A model generated the notes under the pieces. The model had not been told where the DNA came from. It did no database searches and worked only from the letters and a program-made list of their open reading frames with translations. The position numbers and the translations under genes are program-made. A DNA stretch of 64,000 nucleotides from Halochromatium roseum (lineage in GTDB: Bacteria; Pseudomonadota; Gammaproteobacteria; Chromatiales; Chromatiaceae): contig NZ_NHSH01000065.1 in assembly GCF_016653315.1 (NCBI RefSeq), forward strand, positions 124,001-188,000, given 5' to 3'. Shown here piece by piece: positions 44,329 to 53,604 of the stretch; the stretch's first letter is position 1, and the number at the start of each line of letters is the position of its first letter.

Positions 44329-46713
44329 ATGACCGATTATGTGCGTTGGCTGAGCGACTTAGGGATGGGGGACGTGGGCGTCGTCGGCGGCAAGAACGCC
44401 TCGCTTGGCGAGATGATCCAACATCTGACCCAGCTTGGGGTGCTGGTCCCCGGTGGCTTCGCGACCACCGCGCAGGCCTACCGCGACTTCTTGGCCGTTG
44501 ATGGCCTGGCCGAGCGCATCGCCGCTGAGCTGGACGCACTTGACGTCGATGACATCGCCGCGCTCAGCGCCGCCGGCCCGCGCATCCGCGGCTGGATCAT
44601 CGAGCAGCCGTTCCAGCCCGAACTGGAACAGGCCATCGAACAGGCCTACGCCGCCCTCGCCGAGAACATCGAGAACGCTGCCGATGCGACCTGGGCGGTG
44701 CGCTCCTCCGCCACCGCCGAGGATCTGCCCGATGCCTCGTTCGCCGGTCAACAAGAGACCTTCCTGAATATCCACGGCCTGGACAACGTCAAGCGCGCCA
44801 TCAAGGAGGTCTTCGCCTCGCTCTATAATGACCGCGCCATCTCCTATCGCGTGCACAAGGGCTTTACCCACGCCGATGTCGCGCTCTCCGCTGGCATCCA
44901 GCGCATGGTGCGCAGCGACCTCGCCGCCAGCGGTGTGATGTTCACCCTCGACACCGAATCCGGCTTCAACGATGCCGTCTTCATCACCGCCAGCGTCGGC
45001 CTCGGCGAGATGGTGGTCCAAGGCGCGGTCAACCCCGACGAATTCTACGTGCACAAGCCGACGCTCGCGGCCGGGCGCCCCGCCATCCTGCGTCGCACCC
45101 TTGGCGACAAGGCCATGCGCATGGTCTTTGCCGAACCCGGCAGCCGCGAGCCGGTGCGCACCGAACAAACACCGATGGCCGAGCGCCAGCAGTTCTCCAT
45201 CAGCGATGCCGAGATCGAGGCGCTGGCCAAGCAGGCGGTGCTGATCGAACAGCACTACCAGCGGCCGATGGATATCGAATGGGCCAAGGACGGACTCGAC
45301 GGCAAGCTCTACATCGTCCAGGCGCGCCCGGAGACGGTCCAGAGCCGCAGTGGTCAGGTGGTCGAGCGCTATCGCCTGAAAGAGACCGGCGGCGAGATCC
45401 TCGCCACCGGGCGCAGCATCGGCGGGCGCATCGGCGCCGGCAAGGCACGGGTGGTCGAGTCGATCCGCGACATGGAGCATGTCCAGGCCGGCGACGTGCT
45501 GGTCACCGACATGACCGACCCCGACTGGGAGCCGGTGATGAAACGTGCCGCGGCCATTGTCACCAACCGTGGTGGTAGGACATGTCACGCCGCTATTATT
45601 GCCCGTGAATTAGGCGTGCCAGCGGTGGTCGGCTGCAACGATGCGACCGATAAGATCGCCGATGGCCAAGCCGTCACGGTCTCTTGCGCCGAGGGCGATA
45701 CCGGTTACATCTATGACGGCGAGCTTGCCTTCGAGCACAAGGTCGTCGAGCTGGAGAAGATGCCCGAGGTGCCGGTCAAGGTCATGATGAACGTCGGCAA
45801 CCCGGAGCGCGCCTTCGGCTTCGCCTCGATCCCAAATGCCGGCGTGGGTCTCGCCAGGCTCGAGTTCATCATCAACAACAGCATCGGCATCCATCCCAAG
45901 GCGCTGCTGGAATTCGACCAGCTGCCCGATGACCTCAAGGCCGAGATCAGCCCGCGTATCGCCGCCTATCCGAGCCCGCGCGAATTCTTCGTCATGCGCC
46001 TAGCCGAAGGCATTGCCACGCTGGCGGCGACCTTTGCACCGAATCCGGTCATCATCCGGATGTCTGACTTCAAGTCGAATGAGTATGCGAACCTGATCGC
46101 CGGCCCGCGCTACGAGCCCGAGGAAGAAAACCCGATGATCGGCTTCCGCGGCGCCGGGCGTTATGTCTCCGACAGCTTCAAGGCCTGCTTCGAGATGGAA
46201 TGCGAGGCGTTGAAGTACGTCCGCAACGAGATGGGCCTGAGCAATCTACAGATCATGATCCCCTTCGTGCGCACGCTGAATCAGGCCAAGGCGGTCACCG
46301 AGGCGCTGGCTGAGCAGGGTCTCAAGCGCGGTGAGAATGGCCTCAAGCTGATCATGATGTGCGAGATCCCCTCCAACGCGGTGCTCGCCGAGCAGTTCCT
46401 CGAATACTTCGACGGCTTCTCGATCGGCTCCAACGACATGACCCAGCTCACCCTTGGCATCGACCGCGACTCAAGCCTGGTCGCCGCCGACTTCGACGAG
46501 CGCGATCCGGCGGTCAAGGCGATGCTCTCAATGGCCATTCAAGCCTGTCGCAAGCAGGGCAAGTACGTTGGCATCTGTGGTCAGGGGCCGTCCGACCATG
46601 CTGACTTTGCTGATTGGCTGGTCAAGGAAGGTATTGAGAGCGTGTCGCTGAACCCGGATACCGTGATCGACACCTGGCTGTATCTGGCTGAGCACATGGA
46701 GAAGGAAGGCTGA
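44329..46713 (+). CDS. ppsA: Phosphoenolpyruvate synthase
   Basis: Makes phosphoenolpyruvate from pyruvate and ATP for gluconeogenesis. The ATP-grasp N-domain begins [12 protein letters not shown] and includes [20 protein letters not shown]; the phosphohistidine domain has [21 protein letters not shown] with His near residue 420; the C-terminal domain ends with [15 protein letters not shown] and GICGQGPSD. The ATG at 44329 gives the usual start ([20 protein letters not shown]). A TATAGT hexamer near 44290 may be its -10 element. The stop lies in the first unit of a heptamer repeat. Confidence 0.95.
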   Translation: MTDYVRWLSDLGMGDVGVVGGKNASLGEMIQHLTQLGVLVPGGFATTAQAYRDFLAVDGLAERIAAELDALDVDDIAALSAAGPRIRGWIIEQPFQPELEQAIEQAYAALAENIENAADATWAVRSSATAEDLPDASFAGQQETFLNIHGLDNVKRAIKEVFASLYNDRAISYRVHKGFTHADVALSAGIQRMVRSDLAASGVMFTLDTESGFNDAVFITASVGLGEMVVQGAVNPDEFYVHKPTLAAGRPAILRRTLGDKAMRMVFAEPGSREPVRTEQTPMAERQQFSISDAEIEALAKQAVLIEQHYQRPMDIEWAKDGLDGKLYIVQARPETVQSRSGQVVERYRLKETGGEILATGRSIGGRIGAGKARVVESIRDMEHVQAGDVLVTDMTDPDWEPVMKRAAAIVTNRGGRTCHAAIIARELGVPAVVGCNDATDKIADGQAVTVSCAEGDTGYIYDGELAFEHKVVELEKMPEVPVKVMMNVGNPERAFGFASIPNAGVGLARLEFIINNSIGIHPKALLEFDQLPDDLKAEISPRIAAYPSPREFFVMRLAEGIATLAATFAPNPVIIRMSDFKSNEYANLIAGPRYEPEEENPMIGFRGAGRYVSDSFKACFEMECEALKYVRNEMGLSNLQIMIPFVRTLNQAKAVTEALAEQGLKRGENGLKLIMMCEIPSNAVLAEQFLEYFDGFSIGSNDMTQLTLGIDRDSSLVAADFDERDPAVKAMLSMAIQACRKQGKYVGICGQGPSDHADFADWLVKEGIESVSLNPDTVIDTWLYLAEHMEKEG

Positions 46714-46742
46714 AGGCTGAAGGCTGAAGGCTGAAGGCTGAA
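46708..46742. repeat. GGCTGAA heptamer, five copies
   Basis: Five perfect GGCTGAA units starting in the last two codons of ppsA and running past its stop (TGA is part of the first unit). Such units are prone to copy-number change. Confidence 0.92.
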
Positions 46743-46887
46743 GATTGTAGTCTGGTCTGAATGGTGGCAGGGATGCCATGGCCTTCAGCGAAAGAGAACC
46801 ATGAGGCCCGCCTCATACCGCACGCCTCACTACTCACCACTCACGCTCATGGCGCGCCCCCGGATCATGAATTGCCCGAGGTTCAGA

Positions 46888-47505
46888 TCAAAAATAGGGC
46901 GTCTCATAAAAGTCATCCGTCCCAAGCAGCGGAACGTATTTGGTGACGATACTTGCAAATTTATCGGGGCCAGCCAAATACATCCAATCATCGATGGAGC
47001 CGCGAAAACAGAAGCGCTCCGCATAAAAGGTTCTTGTTAGCTTATCCTGCAAGGAAAACCTGAGGACCGCGGAATAATTCTTGTCGACAACATTGACAGC
47101 GGCAGCAATCGCATTATCTGTTTTTTGACCGGAAAAATGAGGCAATTGGCTTAACAGCCCAGCGAATGAGTCTTTGAAATAGTCAGGATCAATATTGGAT
47201 TCGTAGATAGTGATTTTTTCGTCCTTACAGTCGACCAGATAGCGCCTGCTTCTCTGCAAAGATGCGACCTGTTTTTTGACGAATTGCTCCTCAATATCCG
47301 TGATCAGACGAGGACGCTTCTTTCTAAGAAAGACTTGAGCGTTTTCTGGATGCTCATAGACCTCATAGCCTTCCGGCATCTTTTCGACCCTGACACCTTT
47401 CCCGTTTTCTCGCGATGAGAAAAAATACCGAGGCTTGCCAGTCGGCGTTTTGCCCTCAAATAGATGGTAGATCTGCCCAGCCCGATTCGTATAGTCTACT
47501 GCCAT
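46888..47505 (-). CDS. Hypothetical protein, lower GC than neighbours
   Basis: A 205-residue soluble protein I cannot assign. It starts VDYTNRAGQIYHLFEGKTPT and includes RPRLITDIEEQFVKKQVASL and SIDDWMYLAGPDKFASIV. Base composition is clearly more A+T rich than the surrounding genes, which with the decayed neighbours points to horizontal acquisition. No membrane segment or signal is seen. The ATG at 47505 is the only sensible start. Confidence 0.65.
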   Translation of the reverse strand: MAVDYTNRAGQIYHLFEGKTPTGKPRYFFSSRENGKGVRVEKMPEGYEVYEHPENAQVFLRKKRPRLITDIEEQFVKKQVASLQRSRRYLVDCKDEKITIYESNIDPDYFKDSFAGLLSQLPHFSGQKTDNAIAAAVNVVDKNYSAVLRFSLQDKLTRTFYAERFCFRGSIDDWMYLAGPDKFASIVTKYVPLLGTDDFYETPYF

Positions 47506-47590
47506 ATCAAGCCCTCTTTCATTATCAATTGCAGGCGCGATTCAAGGACCGATGAATCGCCCCTTCTTTCCAGCAGGATCGCGTTTTCCA

Positions 47591-48115
47591 TCAGGATCGC
47601 GCCCCAGGTTCAACGATCATTCCATGGCTCAGCCCGGAATAACCAGTTGGGAACAACGCCGCATGCCAGCCGAGCAGCCGCTCTCGCGTCACCGGGGCTT
47701 GCGCATTCGCGGTCGCGTCGAGCACCATCTCGACGAGCCCCTCGACATGGCGGTCCACGGGCGCCAGCGCGCCGATGTCCACGCCCAAGCGGCGCGCGAC
47801 CGACGAGCGCACCGAGGCGGCATCAAGCAGCTCACCCTCGATCGCACTGGTCTTGACGATGTCATTGGTCAGGGCTTCCAACTGCGCCTGATCGCGCAAG
47901 GTCAGACCGACATCGGCCAGGCGCCCTAGCAACAGCCCCTGAGCGCGGCTGACCCGCGCCAGAGGCTCGGCCAGCTCGGCGAGGTCATGGCGCCAGTTCG
48001 GCCAATCCTTGTGCTGCCAAATGTCGATTTTTTCACCGCGGATCTTGCGGCGATTGTGGAGCTGATTCGCCGCAAGGTCTAGAGCCGGCTCTTCAACCTG
48101 GAGGGGAACAGCCAC
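47591..48115 (-). pseudogene. Fic family protein truncated before the catalytic motif
   Basis: From about residue 30 the frame matches the N-terminal part of Fic/DUF4172 proteins: IWQHKDWPNWRHDLAELAEP, then the inhibitory-helix motif IVKTSAIEGE (T/SxxxE), and TRERLLGWHAALFPTG. It stops after GLSHGMIVEPGARS; the HPFxDGNGR AMP-transfer site that should follow is missing. The first 30 residues look like unrelated joined sequence. So the regulatory half remains and the enzyme half is lost. Confidence 0.78.
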
Positions 48116-48211
48116 GCGCTTGCGGCAACGCCCTGGTCAGTCTATCGACGGATGAACGCGTGTCAGTTCCTGCACAATCACAACCAGTCGCACAAGCGCT
48201 GGAGGCCATCG

Positions 48212-48502
48212 ATGAAGGCGATCATTAGCACTGAATCCTGGGAGAGCCTGCAATCGCAGGCCTTGGCCATTGCTCAGCAGGTCGATGCCGGCGAGGGCGA
48301 GTCGCTCCCCGAGGCCGACTATCATCTGAGCTTCGCGGATTCGGCACAGCTGTTCTCTGAGCTCACACCGGCGCGCCTGGCACTGCTCGAGCAGCTCAAG
48401 AGGCTGGGTACAGCCTCAATCCAAACGCTGGCCGAGCTGGGACTGCGCCTGAGCCTATGTGCTCTGCTCGGTGGCCAATATCCGCTCAGCCAAGGATATT
48501 GA
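48212..48502 (+). pseudogene. HVO_A0114-type HTH regulator, C-terminal part lost
   Basis: From the ATG at 48212, preceded by GGAGG, the protein begins MKAIISTESWESLQSQALAI and has FSELTPARLALLEQLKRLGT then SIQTLAEL, the start of a MarR-like winged helix seen in antitoxin-type regulators. The expected recognition helix is replaced by unrelated sequence (RLSLCALLGGQYPLSQGY), where it meets the helicase fragment. Confidence 0.55.
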
Positions 48503-48640
48503 GCAGCTACTCGGGCGCGTGCTGCGCATGCCCAATGCCCGCGCCAGCCATGTCGAACCGCTGAACCGCGCCTATGCCCATGTGACCGATAATCTGCGCG
48601 AGCAGCGGCGCACGCTGCTCGGTGATCGCCGGGCCAAAGC
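48462..48640 (+). pseudogene. Type III restriction/DEAD helicase fragment
   Basis: The frame from about 48462 reads CSVANIRSAKDIEQLLGRVL then RMPNARASHVEPLNRAYAHV, which matches motif VI (QxxGRxxR-like, here QLLGRVLRMP) and the following region of type III restriction helicases. Nothing else of that 900-residue protein is present. Confidence 0.6.
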
Positions 48641-48681
48641 GGCAATAGACCGGCCCTTCGGCATTGCAATCTGGCACATGC

Positions 48682-49560
48682 TCAGTTGGACACCTCCTCA
48701 GGCTCGCCATAGGTTTCGATGCCCAAGCGCCGGGCGACATCTTGGGCGCGGCTGTCAATCATCGGCGAGATAACGATCAGACGATCGGCCTGGCGATCAT
48801 GCCGCCGCTCGTAGAATCGGGCCTTGCGCTCGAAGATATACATCCCCGCCTTATCGATGGAGGATTTCAGCTCACACAGGATCAGTAGCCCATTCTTGAT
48901 GAGGACATCAAGTTCAATCTGATCTGGACGGCCGAAGACCGCACCCTCGTCATCGTATTCGCAAACGTTTAGCACCTCGACACCAAAGGTCTTTTCCAGG
49001 ATGCCAGCCAGCGCATCACGAAAGGCCTTCTCCGACCGCAGTCCCCAACGCGCCCCCAAGGCACCGATGCTGCGATCGATGCGCTTGCCCAGCGCAAGAA
49101 TTTCCTCATGCAAACTTTTGAGCTCTGCTTGGTTCGAGTCCCATTTGCGGTTTTGCTCGTCCCATTTGCGGTTTTGCTCGTCCTGCAATGCTTTCAGCGC
49201 TACCTGGTTCGCTTCCCATTTGTAGTTTTGCTCGTCCCATTTGCACTTCTGTTCCTCCTGCAACGCTTTCAGCGCTACCTGGTTCGCTTCCCATTTGCGG
49301 TTTTGCTCTTCCCATTTGCGTTCGGATTCCTGGCGCTCGCGTTCGAGGCGTTCATCGTTCTTGCGCCAGCGTGCATCCTGACGTTCCCGCTCTCGGCGCA
49401 TTTCATCCAAGGTTTGGTGGAACCAATCGTTGGTCTCATCGCGTCGGCTATAGAGGCTGGCGGTCAGATCGAGAATAGCCTGGCGAAAGGCAGGGTCGGA
49501 TTCAAGCCAAGCGGGCAACTCGCGCTTGACGGTCTCCTTGATGGATTCAAGCGTGCTCAT
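48682..49560 (-). CDS. DUF3782 protein: coiled coil plus PD-(D/E)XK-like domain
   Basis: A 292-residue protein. The N-terminal region (about 1-55) is followed by a long coiled coil (about 55-165) built of near-identical 25-residue units such as DEQNRKWDEQNRKWDSNQ and KWEANQVALKALQ. The C-terminal domain has GARWGLRSEKAFRDALAGIL, then FGRPDQIELDVLIKNG and LLILCELKSS, giving D...ExK of the PD-(D/E)XK fold. DUF3782 proteins are common in mobile and defence-rich regions, but activity is unproven. The gene looks intact. Confidence 0.8.
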   Translation of the reverse strand: MSTLESIKETVKRELPAWLESDPAFRQAILDLTASLYSRRDETNDWFHQTLDEMRRERERQDARWRKNDERLERERQESERKWEEQNRKWEANQVALKALQEEQKCKWDEQNYKWEANQVALKALQDEQNRKWDEQNRKWDSNQAELKSLHEEILALGKRIDRSIGALGARWGLRSEKAFRDALAGILEKTFGVEVLNVCEYDDEGAVFGRPDQIELDVLIKNGLLILCELKSSIDKAGMYIFERKARFYERRHDRQADRLIVISPMIDSRAQDVARRLGIETYGEPEEVSN

Positions 49561-49706
49561 CGGTCACTCCAGGTTGTTCTAATGCCAATCGAATCGATCT
49601 CCAGTGCTTCCTGTTGCGGTCCATCGTCATGCCTGGCCAGGTGCGATTTAGCGGGTGCGGCATGCCGATCATAGTCAGCTGCGCTGACGCGCCCCATTCG
49701 CCATGA

Positions 49707-50639
49707 TCAGCCATCCGCGGTAATCCGCGCGATCAGCTCCTCGCGCACCCGCGCAGCCTGGTCATTATCGACTTGGCAGGTACCGGCAGCATTGTGACCA
49801 CCGCCACCGTATTCCAGCATCAGGCTGCCGACGTTGGTCTTTGAGCTGCGATCAAGGATCGACTTGCCGACCGCGAACACCGTGTTCTGCTGCTGTCGTC
49901 CCCACATCACATGCATGGAGATGTTGGCCTGCGGATAGAGCGCATAGATGACGAAGCGGTTGGTGGCCCAGATCGGATCTTGGTCGCGCAGATCGACCTC
50001 GATCAGGTTGCCGTGCAGAGTGGAGACGCGCTCGAGCTGCGCGCGCGCCTTGTCCTGGTGCTCGAAGTAGAGCTCGCAGCGCTCCATCACATGCGGCAGC
50101 TTGAGGATCTGATCGATCTCATGGTCACGGCAGTAGTCGATCAGTTCCATCATCAGCTGATAGTTGGAGATGGTGAACTCGCGGAACCGGCCCAATCCTG
50201 TGCGCGCGTCCATCAGGAAGTTCATCAGCACCCAGCCCTGAGGATCGAGGATCTCCTCGCGGCTGAAGTCGGCGGAATCGCCCTTGTCCACCGCCGCCAT
50301 CATCGCGTCACTGATCCGCGGAAAACGCGCCTTGCCGCCGTAGTAGTCGTAGACAACGCGCGCCGCCGAGGGCGCCTTGGGATCGATGATGTGGTTCTCC
50401 CGACGCTGACCACCGGCGCGCTCGATCTCGCTGGCATGGTGGTCAAAAGCCAGGTGAACGCCCTCGACATAGGGCAGGTTGGTGGTGATGTCGCGGTCGG
50501 TGATCGCGATCACGCCATCCTGCATGTCCTTGGGGTGGACGAAACTGATCTCGTCGACCAGATCGAGTTCCTTGAGCAAGACGGCGCAGACCAGTCCGTC
50601 GAAATCACTACGCGTCACAAGGCGGAAATTGTCGGCCAT
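49707..50639 (-). CDS. DHH-family phosphoesterase
   Basis: A 310-residue cytoplasmic DHH/DHHA1 protein. Motifs: RLVTRSDFDGLVCA, ITDRDITTNLP, FDHHASE (the DHH signature, near 82) and LEYGGGGHNAAGTCQ near the C-terminus. The family includes nanoRNases, cyclic-dinucleotide phosphodiesterases and exopolyphosphatases; the substrate is not decided by sequence. The ATG at 50639 is preferred over 50690. Confidence 0.82.
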   Translation of the reverse strand: MADNFRLVTRSDFDGLVCAVLLKELDLVDEISFVHPKDMQDGVIAITDRDITTNLPYVEGVHLAFDHHASEIERAGGQRRENHIIDPKAPSAARVVYDYYGGKARFPRISDAMMAAVDKGDSADFSREEILDPQGWVLMNFLMDARTGLGRFREFTISNYQLMMELIDYCRDHEIDQILKLPHVMERCELYFEHQDKARAQLERVSTLHGNLIEVDLRDQDPIWATNRFVIYALYPQANISMHVMWGRQQQNTVFAVGKSILDRSSKTNVGSLMLEYGGGGHNAAGTCQVDNDQAARVREELIARITADG

Positions 50640-50985
50640 GGAGGTCTCCAGATGGGCGGTCACTCGGCGTATCAACGGGCTGAGTGGCAAAAAGGTGAAG
50701 TGTAACCCGGAATCCGTCTAACTCCTGCCTGTCCGCAGCGGCCTCAGGCTCATGGCGCCGCGTCACCCCGGCAGATGAAGCGCACGAGAATCAGGTTAAC
50801 GGACATAGAAACTGTCCATCAACTTCTTACCGATTTGAGGGTCATGGTTGGGCGATTATCGGGAACAAGCGCTTGCTTCACAGCAATAATCCAACGGCCC
50901 AAGAGTCCAAGCGTTTCGTCTAGCGAACGCTCACCTGAGCCCGCATCTCTAGTTCATTATTATTTCATTATCATCAGGAGCCTGC
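50640..50985. other. Divergent intergenic region before the quinone reductase gene
   Basis: No gene in 346 bp. It holds AACAAGCGCTT at 50864-50874 and an A+T-rich run (AGTTCATTATTATTTCATTA, about 50950) ending with AGGAG before the ATG at 50986. Confidence 0.5.
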
Positions 50986-51960
50986 ATGCACCATTCAGAC
51001 AACGGCGAATTCATCCGCTGGGAGTCCGGCTTTCGCAACTGGGTGACGCCAGATGGCAGCCCCGGCCTCTCCGGCGAGGGCGGCTTCCCTGCTGAGCCTG
51101 GTCGTTATCACCTCTATGTCTCCTACGCCTGTCCCTGGGCGCATCGCACCCTGATCGTCCGCGCACTCAAAGGGCTTGAGGAGCTGATCAGCGTCTCGGT
51201 GGTGCATCCGCTGATGCCGCCTGAGAGCTGGGTCTTTGGCGAGTACCCCGGAGCCACGCCGGATCATCTGCACGGCTTCGACAAGCTACAGCAGCTCTAC
51301 CAGCACAGCGCGCCCGACTTCGATGGCGTGGTGACGGTGCCGGTGCTCTACGACAAGCAGCGCCAGACCATCGTCAACAATGAGTCCTCCGAGATCATCC
51401 GCATGCTCAACAGCGCCTTTGACGCCTGGGGCAACGCCGAGCTTGATCTCTATCCTGTCGAGCTGCGCGCCGAGATCGACGCGATCAATGCGCTGGTCTA
51501 TGACAATATCAACAATGGCGTCTACCGGGCCGGCTTCGCGACCACCCAAGCCGCTTATGAAGACGCCTTCGACAAGCTCTTTGCGGCCCTCGACCAGTTA
51601 GAGGCAAGGCTGGCGACGCAGCGCTATCTGGTCGGCGATCGCATCACCGAGGCCGATTGGCGCCTGTTCACCACCCTGGTGCGCTTCGACCCGGTCTACC
51701 ATGGCCACTTCAAGTGCAACCGCCAACGCCTTATCGACTATCCGAATCTCTGGGCCTACACCCGCGAGCTCTACCAGGTCCCCGGCATTGCCGAGACCCT
51801 CAACATGGACCACATCAAGCGGCACTACTACGGCAGCCACAAACAGCTCAATCCGACTGGCATCGTGCCAAAAGGCCCCGAACTAGACCTTCAGATGTCC
51901 TCGCGGCGCCACGATCTTGCAGCTGATCACGCTCCGCAGAACGTTACAAAGAGATCCTGA
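50986..51960 (+). CDS. yqjG: Glutathionyl-hydroquinone reductase
   Basis: Reduces glutathionyl-hydroquinones with glutathione; a Xi-class glutathione transferase in the cytoplasm. The 324-residue protein has the catalytic YVSYACPWAHRTLIVRALKG (Cys near residue 49), VPVLYDKQRQTIVNNESSEI (glutathione-binding Glu-Ser) and YLVGDRITEADWRLFTTLVR, followed by NLWAYTRELYQVPGIA. Start ATG 50986 with AGGAG just upstream. The YgiW-like gene follows by 2 bp. Confidence 0.93.
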   Translation: MHHSDNGEFIRWESGFRNWVTPDGSPGLSGEGGFPAEPGRYHLYVSYACPWAHRTLIVRALKGLEELISVSVVHPLMPPESWVFGEYPGATPDHLHGFDKLQQLYQHSAPDFDGVVTVPVLYDKQRQTIVNNESSEIIRMLNSAFDAWGNAELDLYPVELRAEIDAINALVYDNINNGVYRAGFATTQAAYEDAFDKLFAALDQLEARLATQRYLVGDRITEADWRLFTTLVRFDPVYHGHFKCNRQRLIDYPNLWAYTRELYQVPGIAETLNMDHIKRHYYGSHKQLNPTGIVPKGPELDLQMSSRRHDLAADHAPQNVTKRS

Positions 51961-51961
51961 A

Positions 51962-52309
51962 ATGAAGCACCCTCTATTCTTGGCACTCTGTCTCCTCTTT
52001 CTATCTTCGACATCCCTGGCCCAGTTCACTGGACCTTCCGCGTCAGGTCAGGCAAGCACGGTCGAGCAGGCGAGACAGGCTCGCATCGGCACTTACGTGA
52101 CCCTGACCGGCAACATCGTTGCCCGGCAACGCGAGGACTACTACCGCTTCCGAGATCAAACAGGCGAGATCCGAGTCGAGATCGAAAGCCCGGTCTGGCA
52201 AAACCGCAAGATCGGACCCGAGACCAAGGTGCGGCTGGTTGCCGAGGTCGATCGAAACGCGGCAGGCACCCGCTATCTCTGGGTGGAATCACTCGAGCTT
52301 GCCGAGTGA
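51962..52309 (+). CDS. YgiW/YdeI-family periplasmic OB-fold protein
   Basis: A 115-residue exported protein with signal peptide (LFLALCLLFLSSTSLAQ) and a small OB fold, TVEQARQARIGTYVTLTGNI and DYYRFRDQTGEIRVEIE, typical of the BOF (YgiW/YdeI) family involved in stress tolerance. The ATG at 51962 starts right before the signal peptide; it lies 1 bp after the yqjG stop, so the two are cotranscribed. Confidence 0.87.
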   Translation: MKHPLFLALCLLFLSSTSLAQFTGPSASGQASTVEQARQARIGTYVTLTGNIVARQREDYYRFRDQTGEIRVEIESPVWQNRKIGPETKVRLVAEVDRNAAGTRYLWVESLELAE

Positions 52310-52401
52310 CTGCAGACGGATAGACGTCAGCTGATCAGCCCTGAGACGCTTGTTGCCAAAGCCTAGATCGGCAAGCCAAACGTTCGGCGAAACCCGCCCG
52401 C

Positions 52402-53604
52402 TCATCCTGGCCAATGATCGGTCGCGATGGACTCGCCCAGATCGGCCTCGATCAGCCGCGCACGCACCGCCAGCAGATGCTCAAGCAGGCGCGGCTCGAA
52501 TCGCGCGTAGGCCTCGGCATCGGGCTCGCGCTTGACAACGACGCCGAGCAGCTCGGTGATGGCGTTGCCGATCGAGTTCTGGCTAATGGTCACCAGCAAG
52601 CGACCCTCGTCGTTGCGATAGATGATCTGCTTGAAGGCCGGCTGCCAGCGGATGGCGTTGGCGTACTGGGCATCGCGGATACACTGGTCACGCACGCGCT
52701 TGGCGGTGGCCAGAAAGGCATTGTCGAACAGCAACACGCTGTCGACCGCGTCCGGGAAATAGACGCCTTCGGGCATCGGTGCATTGCGGGTCGAGACCTG
52801 CGAGAAGAAGGTCCGATAGAAGTCGAGGAAGCCCATCAGGATCAGGTCGTATTCGCGCCAGAAGCGGATATCCGCAAGCGCCTCAACCCCACCCTGAATC
52901 TCCCAGCAGGGGAGTCCCTGCGGATAGCCGGTCAGGGAGAGCTGCGAGCTGCTGAGGCTTGCGGCTTGCAGGATCTCGAGATCGAGGGCGCGCTCGAAGA
53001 AGGCACGATAGACCTCCTTCATGTGCGCCTGGAACAGGCAATGCTGCCCGCCATCGGTAAGATTCGGGTTATCCGGGTCGGCAAGCTTGGCCTGACGCAG
53101 CTGCTCCATCGGGAAGACGATGAAATGGTTGTGCAGCATGCGAATGCTCGGCACCCCGGGCGCGGTGAGCGACCAGGTCGCGTCCAGACTTGCCTCCCCC
53201 GCCAAGATCAAGGCCTGCTCTGGGTCTGGATAGTGCTCGATCATGTACTGGATCAGGATCTGGTTCATCCGGTTCCAGACCCGCTTGACCTGATCCGGCA
53301 CCTGGGTGCGGCGCACCGGCCGACCCAGCGGGTCGAGGATCACCCGTGAGGTGTCGTAGATGATCGAGGCGTCGAACGCGTTGCTGTGACCCAGGGCCTT
53401 GCGGTAGAGCAGCAGATTCTCGGGATTGCGCAGCAGCCCGTTGTTGTGGGCCAGGTCGTTGAGGTTCTCGGTGCTGTTGAAGAACTCGTTCGGCTTCATC
53501 CCCTCTGGCACCGAGAGCGGGATCGGCCGATAGGGGGTCAGGATCTGACGCGGACCGGTCGTCACTGTATGCCTCCTCAGGGTGTTGGGCTCAATGCTCG
53601 GCAA
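52402..53604 (-). CDS. Uncharacterised 400-residue protein
   Basis: I do not recognise this protein. It has no signal or membrane segment. Notable text: FNSTENLNDLAHNNGLLRNP, IIYDTSRVILDPLGRPVRRT, and PSIRMLHNHFIVFPMEQLRQ, which looks faintly like a HIT-type histidine site (HNH) but lacks the triad. The C-terminal part has ISQNSIGNAITELLGVVVKR. It is downstream of the diguanylate cyclase on the same strand, separated by its own start 14 bp before the cyclase stop; coupling is possible. The start at 53604 overlaps the cyclase end by 14 bp. Confidence 0.65.
   Translation of the reverse strand: MPSIEPNTLRRHTVTTGPRQILTPYRPIPLSVPEGMKPNEFFNSTENLNDLAHNNGLLRNPENLLLYRKALGHSNAFDASIIYDTSRVILDPLGRPVRRTQVPDQVKRVWNRMNQILIQYMIEHYPDPEQALILAGEASLDATWSLTAPGVPSIRMLHNHFIVFPMEQLRQAKLADPDNPNLTDGGQHCLFQAHMKEVYRAFFERALDLEILQAASLSSSQLSLTGYPQGLPCWEIQGGVEALADIRFWREYDLILMGFLDFYRTFFSQVSTRNAPMPEGVYFPDAVDSVLLFDNAFLATAKRVRDQCIRDAQYANAIRWQPAFKQIIYRNDEGRLLVTISQNSIGNAITELLGVVVKREPDAEAYARFEPRLLEHLLAVRARLIEADLGESIATDHWPG

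Noticed and set aside
44359-45588. 409-codon frame antisense to ppsA
   Set aside because: Shadow of ppsA; composition is that of a complemented GC-rich gene and no family is recognised.
49120-49145. tRNA T-loop-like sequence GGTTCGAGTCC
   Set aside because: It lies inside the DUF3782 coding repeats and no cloverleaf can be drawn around it. No tRNA or rRNA gene was seen in the window.
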